Below are positions 8,208 through 13,440 of a stretch of 13,440 bases of DNA, piece by piece. The notes beneath the pieces were generated by a model. It was not told the DNA's origin, did not search any database, and saw only the letters and a program-made list of their open reading frames with translations. A program made the position numbers and the translations under genes. Origin of the DNA: JAYZDB01 sp036338025 (GTDB taxonomy: Bacteria; Planctomycetota; UBA1135; UBA2386); the NCBI GenBank assembly GCA_036338025.1, contig JAYZDB010000237.1, positions 1 through 13,440 on the forward strand. Direction: 5' to 3'. The stretch's first letter is position 1. The number at the start of each line of letters is the position of its first letter.

Positions 8208-10013
8208 ATGGATGAGACCACCTCAATGAGGACAGCCGTCGTGGTCACAGCTATCGTCGGATTTCTTGCGGGGTCAGGATGCCGTCAGGAACAACCGGTG
8301 CCAACTCCCGAGGTCAAACGGAGCAGCGGTGAACAACCAAATGGGCTCGACCAAACGCCCTTCGCCCCTGCGACGTATGACGGCGTCGAGGTCATCCCGG
8401 CCAGGCCGAAGATCGGCTCCTACCTATTCGGTGGTTGCGGCGACGCTCACCTCGAGATCTCTCGCGTGTTCGAAGAGGCACAGAAGCTGTTCGACCAAGG
8501 GCTCGCCCAACTCCACGGTCACTGGTACTACGAGGCCGAGCGCTCTTTCCGCCAGATTCTCGCCACGGAGCCCGACTGTGCAATGGCACATTGGGGAGTC
8601 GCGATGGCCAACGTCCATAACCCGGACCGCGCATCGGAGGCGATGGCGGAAGCGATCTACCATCGCCAACGCACCAATGCCCGTGAGCGATTGTGGATCG
8701 ACGGCCTTGCCGCCTTCTACGAAATCACTCCGGCAATGGCCAAGACCAACCATGCACGTATCTGGTTCGACCCCAAGCCCGGTCAGCCACCCCTGCCAGC
8801 CCCGAAACGCAAGTTCGCGAAGTCCCTCGAGGAGAGAACACGTGCACTGGTCGCCCAATACGACCGCTTGGTAGAAGACCAGCCCGGAGATATCGAAGCC
8901 ATCGCATTTCGAGTCAACCAACACTGGCTCAACCGTCTCAATGACTTCGCGGCACTGCCCAAGGCTGATCTCGACGCACAACTCGACCAGGTGTTTGCCC
9001 AGTCCCCCTACCATCCGGCCCACTTGTACCGGATGCTCCTCTGGGAAGCAGAAGATCCGAGCCGCGCAAAGGCCTCCGCAAAGCGCGTTACCGAAATTGC
9101 GCCAGCAAACGGCAACATGTGGTACTGGGCCGGGCGCATCTTCACGGCATTGAACCAGCCCAGGCAAGCGATCCCCTACCTGGAACAAGGTCTGCGCGCC
9201 GACCATGTGCACATGCAACGCTTCTACATGATGCCATACGAGGTGTTCCACTACGGCCGCAGTCTCGAGACTACAGTCCGGACGCTGGTCGAAGACGGGC
9301 GTGGACAAGACGCCCTGGACCTCGCCCGTCACGCATTCGCAATGCCCCGCCACCCCAGGTTCAACCGGCTACGCGAACGCTACAGCCTGGCGGGACGGAC
9401 GCGAGCTGCCGCCAGCCATGCCTGCCGCAAGCTGGGACTGGACCACGAACTCAAGCTCTTGGAATCCGAGGGCCACCTTGGCATCCGCAAGCGCCGAGTC
9501 GGGGAGCCAACATCCACCGCCGCAAGACTCGCTAAGGAGTCCTTCTGGGAGCCTCAAGTGCGACGCAACTGGGTCCTCAGGACAGCCGACAACGCGTTGG
9601 TCGACTTCCGACGGGACTACCAGGGGAAAACTACGCTCCTTGTCCTGTACCAGGGCTTCGGTTGACTGCACTGCGTCGAGCAACTGAGAAACCTCCGCCC
9701 GGTTTCCAGTAGTTTCGCCAACAAGGGTGTCGAGATCCTCGCTATCGGCCCGGGGACCGTTGCGTCCCTGCGTGAGTCTCTCGACAAACTCGGATCCAAT
9801 GGCTTCAGCTTCCGGATGCTCTGCGACAGCAAGATGCGCATGTTTCGCGAGTGGCTGGCCTTCGACTTCCTCGGGCACGTTGGCATGCACGGCGTCTACC
9901 TCGTCGGCCCAAAGGGGCGCATACTCTGGCAGGATCTGAGTGACCTCTCTTTCGACCATCCTCGGTGGCTAGTCAACGAGACAGAGCGCATCCTGCGTTT
10001 GCAAGTCCGCTAG
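8208..10013 (+). CDS. Probable selenoprotein: exported TPR protein with C-terminal AhpC/TSA-type redoxin domain, Sec at TGA 9663-9665
   Basis: Read through the TGA, the product is 601 residues; stopping there gives 485. The N-terminus has a signal peptide (VVVTAIVGFLAGSGC); the Cys at 25 with GSGC is a weak lipobox. An ATG at 8226 is an alternative start. Residues about 90-380 are TPR-like helices, for example AQKLFDQGLAQLHGHWYYEA, then AERSFRQILATEPDCAMAHW and later QPRQAIPYLEQGLRAD. From about 445 the redoxin domain begins (WVLRTADNALVDF, then GKTTLLVLYQGFG). The in-frame TGA follows at codon 486, then LHCVEQLRNLRPVSSSF, GVEILAIGPG, FRMLCDSKMRMFREW and HGVYLVGPKGRILWQDL, ending at TAG 10011-10013. 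The strand-active site-helix order is that of AhpC/TSA proteins, and the TGA occupies the first position of a CxxC-like motif (UxxC with Cys489). No frame change is needed. I infer a Sec-dependent extracytoplasmic thiol redox enzyme. A Cys-to-stop point mutation (TGC to TGA) or sequencing error is the main alternative. Confidence 0.8.
9663..9665 (+). other. In-frame TGA, probable selenocysteine codon
   Basis: The local codons read GGC TTC GGT TGA CTG CAC TGC, giving G-F-G-U-L-H-C. The TGA is the only stop between 8208 and 10011 in this frame. It stands exactly where a redoxin-fold protein carries its N-terminal (attacking) Cys, three residues before a conserved-looking Cys. Sec replaces Cys most often at precisely such redox positions. 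Confidence 0.78.
9683..9710 (+). promoter_or_regulatory. Candidate bacterial SECIS stem-loop downstream of the TGA
   Basis: ACTG-A-GAAACC (9683-9693) pairs with GGTTTCCAGT (9701-9710) over 10 bp with one bulged A at 9687, leaving a 7-nt loop TCCGCCC (9694-9700). The loop starts 28 nt after the TGA, inside the 16-37 nt range usual for bacterial SECIS elements, and a bulged base in the upper stem is also seen in the E. coli fdhF element. The deviation is that the conserved loop G normally lies in the first two loop positions, while here it is fourth. The element is wholly coding, as expected in bacteria. Confidence 0.55.
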
Positions 10014-10027
10014 TCAAGAGTTCGCGC

Positions 10028-10417
10028 CTACGAGAAGTCAGGCAGGCGACAAACTCGGCCCGCACGGTCAATACAGGCAAGGCGAGTACTCGCAGTTGCG
10101 ACGCGGCGACCGGAAGCGCCTTCGGCAAGTTCGTAGACGAGATCGACAGAGGCACGCTTACGGCACTCCTCCGCCACCGAGATTATCAGTTCATCATCGT
10201 AACGGGCTGGCGACAGGTACTTGATCTGCAGCTCCGTCACCACCAGGAACTGCCCCTCGGATTCGATATCCCGGTAGCTCTTGCCGCTTGCACGCATCCA
10301 CTCCGTACGGGCTTGCTCGAGCCAGACAACGTAGCTGCTGTGGTGAGCGACTCCGCCAGCATCGGTTTCCGAATAACGCACACGCAGGGTATGGGTGAAG
10401 GGGACAGCCTTGTTCAT
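10028..10417 (-). CDS. Acyl-CoA thioesterase, hot-dog fold, YbgC/4-hydroxybenzoyl-CoA thioesterase type
   Basis: The 129-residue product has the usual family length. The N-terminal motif RYSETDAGGVAHHSSYVVWL (residues 14-33) matches the family signature Y.DTDA.GVV.H..Y, with the catalytic Asp at 19 and the His pair following. EQARTEWMRASG continues the long central helix, and TELQIKYLSPARYDDELIIS forms the following strands. It should hydrolyse acyl-CoA thioesters in the cytoplasm; the substrate cannot be read from the sequence. It starts 10 nt after the stop of the amino-acid dehydrogenase gene, so the two are probably co-transcribed. It converges on the selenoprotein gene with only 14 nt between the stops and no visible terminator, so antisense overlap of the two mRNAs is likely. 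Some YbgC proteins associate with the Tol-Pal system, but no tol gene is present here. Confidence 0.9.
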   Translation of the reverse strand: MNKAVPFTHTLRVRYSETDAGGVAHHSSYVVWLEQARTEWMRASGKSYRDIESEGQFLVVTELQIKYLSPARYDDELIISVAEECRKRASVDLVYELAEGASGRRVATASTRLACIDRAGRVCRLPDFS

Positions 10418-10427
10418 GTCTGATCCG

Positions 10428-11513
10428 TCATTGTTTGCGGCCAGGTAGAAAGGGATTGCTGCTCGATTGTTTCAGCCGCTGTCTCGCCATTTCTCTCGCC
10501 AGAACTTCGGGCGGCGAATCGTCGACTGACGATTGAGAGAATATCTCTGTCAGTCGGTCTCCAATCTCTTCGATCCTGGTCGAAGGAGGCGCTTGACCTT
10601 CGAGATGGAACAGCGCCCCATGCACCAGGCCTCCCGAGTTGATGACGAAGTCCGGGGCGTAGAGCAAACCACGACGAAACAGGTCGACACCGCAGTCGGC
10701 CGATGCCAGTACATTGTTGGCCGAACCCGCAACCGCTCTGGCGCCAAGCTCAGGCAAGGTCTTGGAGTTGATCACGCCACCCAGCGCACAGGGTGCGTAG
10801 ATGTCGCAATCAACAGTGTGAGCAATCTCGGGAGCGATCGCCACCGCATCCCATTCGACACACGCCGCATCGACGCGGTCCGCCAACACATCACAAACCG
10901 AGAGCTCCGCGCCGGCCTTGGCCAACAGATCACACAGACGCCAGCCAACTCCCCCCAGGCCCTGGACAACCACCCTGACTCCCTCGAGAGTCGAGTAGTC
11001 GAGCTCCTTCGCCACCGCACGCACCCCGGCGAAGACCCCGAGCGCCGTCGGCTCGGATAGCTCGCCGGGTCCGCGCTGGTCCGGCAGTGCGACATAGTCC
11101 GTAACCTCCCCCATGGTGAGCAGGTCGTCTGCCCCGGTGCCGACATCGGGTCCAGTGTAGAACCGCCCGGACATCTCCTGGACGAACTCACCCAGGCGAA
11201 GGTAGGCCCGACGCCGATCCAGCTCCGGACAGTCGAGCAGCACCGCCTTGCCACCGCCACCCGGGACACCATGGATCGCACACTTCAAGGTCATGTGCTC
11301 CGCCAAGCGCAGGGCGTCAGCCAGCCCGGCGCCAGGGTCCGGGTAGGACCAGCGTCGGATACCCCCGAACGCCGGGCCCAGGCGCGTGCTATGGACCACC
11401 ACGAAGGCGGTCATTCCAATCTCTGCGTCACGAAGGATCTGCACCTGTTCGCAGTCCGATGCGACCAAAGCCGCTATGTCGAGGCCAGATGTGTCGGAAG
11501 ACGCGGAGTCCAT
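10428..11513 (-). CDS. Leucine dehydrogenase-like amino-acid dehydrogenase (Glu/Leu/Phe/Val family)
   Basis: I place the start at the ATG at 11513 (361 residues, the normal length for this family). The frame is open further upstream to 11867, but that stretch has no family sequence and overlaps the divergent lipoprotein gene. The N-terminal catalytic domain has GPAFGGIRRW (46-55), substrate-binding Lys77 in MTLK and catalytic Lys89 in GVPGGGGKAVL, then TGPDVGT (120-126). The NAD-binding Rossmann domain has VVVQGLGGVG (181-190), then PCALGGVIN, GSANNVL and APDFVINSGGLVHG. These correspond one by one to the motifs of leucine dehydrogenase. The enzyme oxidatively deaminates a branched-chain or similar amino acid to its 2-oxo acid and ammonium with NAD+. 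Exact substrate preference is not readable. With the downstream thioesterase, a role in branched-chain amino-acid or acyl-CoA breakdown is plausible but inferred. Confidence 0.9.
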   Translation of the reverse strand: MDSASSDTSGLDIAALVASDCEQVQILRDAEIGMTAFVVVHSTRLGPAFGGIRRWSYPDPGAGLADALRLAEHMTLKCAIHGVPGGGGKAVLLDCPELDRRRAYLRLGEFVQEMSGRFYTGPDVGTGADDLLTMGEVTDYVALPDQRGPGELSEPTALGVFAGVRAVAKELDYSTLEGVRVVVQGLGGVGWRLCDLLAKAGAELSVCDVLADRVDAACVEWDAVAIAPEIAHTVDCDIYAPCALGGVINSKTLPELGARAVAGSANNVLASADCGVDLFRRGLLYAPDFVINSGGLVHGALFHLEGQAPPSTRIEEIGDRLTEIFSQSSVDDSPPEVLAREMARQRLKQSSSNPFLPGRKQ

Positions 11514-11516
11514 GGA

Positions 11517-11546
11517 TTGGCGTTCTGTCGCACGGGCTCCTACAAT
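11517..11546 (+). promoter_or_regulatory. Candidate sigma-70 promoter for the HEAT-repeat lipoprotein
   Basis: TTGGCG (11517-11522) and TACAAT (11541-11546) are separated by 18 bp. This would start transcription near 11553 and leave a leader of about 84 nt before the ATG at 11637. It sits in the 123-bp divergent spacer 11514-11636, next to the dehydrogenase start codon. The spacer also holds a 6-bp inverted repeat (TTCCCA 11581-11586, TGGGAA 11594-11599) that could be an operator. Match by eye only. Confidence 0.38.
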
Positions 11547-11636
11547 CGGCCCCCGCTGACCCCGAAATCTAACGGGCCTTTTCCCAAGATCCATGGGAAG
11601 GATCCCGCATTCCGGGCATCTAAGCGCCACTACGTC

Positions 11637-12632
11637 ATGAAGTACCCACACGTCGCTCTCGGGACCCTCCTCAGCGTGCTCACAGCCTGCTCCACAACTC
11701 CGACGCCACGGGGAGTCTCGGATGACGAAATCGAGGCTCAGTTCGCCGAGCGCGCCAAGAAGCGGAAGGCATACGACGCCATACTCAACGAACGACAGCG
11801 AGTCCTGTTGGATCTGGACAAGGCGCTCGACAAATTCTACGAGTCCGTACACCAAGGCGCTGACCACCGCGTCGTGTCACGGCGCGAGGCCCTCGAGAAG
11901 GTCATTCGCGACAAGACCCGGCGCCATTTCGATTCGCTGGTGGCCACCGCCGACAATCCCACGCACGTCGGCAACCGAGGGATCGCCCTCGCCGCTCTTG
12001 GCTTCGCGGACGGACTCACGGGCCCTGAGGGGGCCAGGAAGAAATCAGATCGCGACTACGTCGAAACGGCCCTGAACTCGTTGGTCACCGCCCTCAATGA
12101 TCCTGACAGCCACATCGTAAACCAGGCAGTACACGGGATCGGCATGCTCCGAGCGCCGAACACCCCGACCAAGGCAATCGCCAGCATCCTGGAGGACTCA
12201 AAAGAAAGCCAAGGGATCCGCCGCGCTGCCGCCTGGACCCTGATGTCGGTGCAACCCTACCTGGCTGGTGACCGCAGGAAGGCACTACGGCCGATCTGGC
12301 TGCGCTTGCTGTCGCAACCGGTCGGCGAACTCGAGCCCGAAATCTCGGTACAAGCCTTGCGCGGTCTCGGGCTGTTTCGACTCGCCGAGGATGCTCGGTC
12401 CGTCGAGCCATACTGTGATCACCCGATGGCGCTGGTACGCATCCACGCTTGCGTGGCCTTGGGTCGACAGAAGAACCAGAATTCTCACAAGAAGCTCTTC
12501 CAGCTACTGCAACCCAGCGAGAGCAACCGCAACGTGCGCCTGGCAGCGCGCAAGGCTCTGAAGGCCCTTGCCGGAGGCACGGATCGGGGCTACGACCTGA
12601 AGAAATGGGAGAAGCTCTTCCAACGCGGTTAG
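11637..12632 (+). CDS. Lipoprotein with HEAT-like repeats
   Basis: The product is 331 residues from the ATG at 11637. This start gives a compact lipoprotein signal peptide (MKYPHVALGTLLSVLTAC) with lipobox LTAC and lipidated Cys18. The longer open frame back to 11271 only shadows the divergent dehydrogenase. Residues about 30-95 are highly charged and likely form a coiled coil (KALDKFYESV, RREALEKVIRDK). Residues about 105-315 show repeating helix pairs typical of HEAT/ARM repeats: GNRGIALAALGF, DSHIVNQAVHGIGMLRAP, QGIRRAAAWTLMSVQPY, EISVQALRGLGLFRLAED, ALVRIHACVALGRQKN, NVRLAARKALKALAG. Such repeats usually serve protein-protein contacts; no catalytic site is visible. The next lipoprotein gene starts inside its 3' end, so the two probably work together at the envelope. 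Specific function unknown. Confidence 0.9.
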   Translation: MKYPHVALGTLLSVLTACSTTPTPRGVSDDEIEAQFAERAKKRKAYDAILNERQRVLLDLDKALDKFYESVHQGADHRVVSRREALEKVIRDKTRRHFDSLVATADNPTHVGNRGIALAALGFADGLTGPEGARKKSDRDYVETALNSLVTALNDPDSHIVNQAVHGIGMLRAPNTPTKAIASILEDSKESQGIRRAAAWTLMSVQPYLAGDRRKALRPIWLRLLSQPVGELEPEISVQALRGLGLFRLAEDARSVEPYCDHPMALVRIHACVALGRQKNQNSHKKLFQLLQPSESNRNVRLAARKALKALAGGTDRGYDLKKWEKLFQRG

Positions 12633-13440
12633 GCCAGGCCACCACGCGCCTGATTACGCCAGTCCTGCTCACGAGCCTCGTGCCTACCTGGTGCCTCGTG
12701 GGATGTGACGATCAGTCCTCGCGCCACGCCAACCCGCAGAGCGCCGTGCAGGCCGGCAATCCCCAGCCTGCCGCCCTCCCAACGGACCCCCGAGCCGCCA
12801 TCACCACCCTCGTGGGAACATGCCACGGCGTCCTGCAAGGCGAAGCCAAAATGACGAGCGCGCTGCTCAACCTCCGCCACGGCGAAGACGATGACCTGCC
12901 CGAGCAGGTCATCCTGTGGACGAAGGATCGGATGCGCATTGTACGCCGCAACCGACAGGTCGACATCCGCCTGCCGCAGGGTGCCTGGCATCTGACACCA
13001 CACGCCAGTGCCCTCGAACACGAATCAAGCAAGATCGAGCAACTCGATCGGCTGCAAAGTCTGCTACGCGCCGCGCTGCTCGAGCCTCTCTATCGGGCGA
13101 AGAATGTCGTGCAGGTTGGCCCGAGTGCCTACGACTTGACCCTCACTGACGGCACCGTCTGGAAACTCCAGGTTCAGTCCTTCAAACCGGCTCAAGGTGA
13201 TGCGGTATTCCTACCGTGGAAGCTGGCGGGGCCAGCTGGCAGGCTCACCTGGCACAGCTACCTGCACACCGGCGTCACCCACCTTCCCAAGGAGATGGGG
13301 CTCGGAGAATTCGGCAAACGCCTCGTGTCCCTGGAAGCGAGTAACCTCACCCTGGACGACGGTTGGTTCAGCGACCCTCTCAATCCGGACTACGTCACGC
13401 CGGACAACAAGCAAGCGGTCCTGCGCGACGGAAATCCTGG
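12605..13440 (+). CDS. Lipoprotein of unknown function, 3' end beyond the window
   Basis: The ATG at 12605 overlaps the last 28 nt of the HEAT-lipoprotein gene in another frame, and the frame stays open to the window end (278 complete codons). The N-terminus has Arg residues at 8 and 15, a hydrophobic core (LITPVLLTSLVPTWCLVGC) and lipobox LVGC with lipidated Cys34, which supports export and this frame. The mature part opens with a Gln/Pro/Ala-rich linker and then a mixed alpha/beta region: GVLQGEAKMTSALLNLRHG, PEQVILWTKDRMRIVRRNRQ and VDIRLPQGAWHLTP look like successive beta strands, followed by a helix (SSKIEQLDRLQSLLRAALLE), then more strands (NVVQVGPSAYDLTLTDGTVW). The strand pattern is loosely reminiscent of LolA-like lipoprotein-sorting folds, but I cannot assign it. 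The overlap indicates co-expression with the HEAT lipoprotein. Confidence 0.8.
   Translation, partial: MGEALPTRLGQATTRLITPVLLTSLVPTWCLVGCDDQSSRHANPQSAVQAGNPQPAALPTDPRAAITTLVGTCHGVLQGEAKMTSALLNLRHGEDDDLPEQVILWTKDRMRIVRRNRQVDIRLPQGAWHLTPHASALEHESSKIEQLDRLQSLLRAALLEPLYRAKNVVQVGPSAYDLTLTDGTVWKLQVQSFKPAQGDAVFLPWKLAGPAGRLTWHSYLHTGVTHLPKEMGLGEFGKRLVSLEASNLTLDDGWFSDPLNPDYVTPDNKQAVLRDGNP

Noticed and set aside
7969..8226. 86-codon N-terminal extension of the sigma factor
   Set aside because: It has no ECF-like sequence, makes the protein too long and overlaps the start of the divergent gene.
8424..9353. 309-codon minus-strand ORF
   Set aside because: It is antisense to the TPR region of the selenoprotein gene; long shadow frames are common at this GC content.
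9663..9665. Reading the TGA as the true end of a 485-residue TPR protein or as a pseudogene frameshift
   Set aside because: The frame does not shift, codon and protein character continue across it, and the stop falls exactly on an expected active-site Cys. A chance TGC-to-TGA mutation remains possible and is stated as the alternative.
9672..9682. Alternative SECIS with TGC/GCA stem and GTCGA loop starting with G
   Set aside because: The loop G position fits the consensus, but the stem is only 3 bp and the loop is too close to the TGA, starting 9 nt after it.
9816..10013. Independent 65-residue plus-strand gene
   Set aside because: It is the C-terminal tail of the redoxin domain in the same frame as the upstream gene, starting at an internal Met.
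11581..11599. Inverted repeat TTCCCA...TGGGAA as a terminator
   Set aside because: It lies in a divergent promoter spacer, is only 6 bp and has no T-tract; at most an operator.
11271..11636. Upstream extension of the HEAT lipoprotein frame
   Set aside because: It would bury the lipoprotein signal peptide inside the protein and is antisense to the dehydrogenase gene.
11514..11867. 118-codon N-terminal extension of the amino-acid dehydrogenase
   Set aside because: The family starts close to the ATG at 11513, and the extension runs antisense through the HEAT lipoprotein and its promoter region.

Overview
The window looks like chromosomal DNA of a GC-rich bacterium, most likely a member of the Planctomycetota. 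This is an inference from several traits: an ECF sigma factor coupled directly to a transmembrane Ser/Thr kinase, a very large lipoprotein built of carboxypeptidase-regulatory-like beta repeats, several other lipoproteins, and few clear Shine-Dalgarno sites. No RNA gene, mobile element or CRISPR array was seen. Nothing in the window names the species.

Layout. (1) 1-1527 (+) is the C-terminal part of a beta-rich protein of unknown function that probably starts before the window. It ends at a strong bidirectional hairpin terminator (1547-1581). (2) 7968 down to 1658 (-) is a tightly packed three-gene operon: ECF sigma factor, membrane Ser/Thr kinase, repeat lipoprotein. The sigma stop and kinase start are 1 nt apart, and the kinase and lipoprotein genes overlap by 8 nt. 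It reads as an envelope signalling unit. (3) 8208-10013 (+), divergent from the sigma factor, encodes an exported TPR protein whose reading frame is interrupted by a single TGA at 9663-9665. The same frame continues for 115 more codons and completes an AhpC/TSA-type redoxin domain. The TGA sits at the first position of a redox CxxC-type motif, giving UxxC, and is followed by a 10-bp bulged hairpin at the right distance for a bacterial SECIS. I annotate one 601-residue selenoprotein. (4) 11513 down to 10028 (-) holds a leucine/amino-acid dehydrogenase followed 10 nt later by a YbgC-type hot-dog acyl-CoA thioesterase. This pair converges on the selenoprotein gene with a 14-nt gap. (5) 11637-13440 (+) holds a HEAT-repeat lipoprotein and, overlapping its end by 28 nt, a second lipoprotein that runs off the window.

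The most important point is the probable selenoprotein. A standard gene caller would truncate it at residue 485, cutting the redoxin domain in the middle of its active site. The intergenic stretches (1528-1657, 7969-8207, 11514-11636) are all under 300 bases and hold only the regulatory candidates listed.
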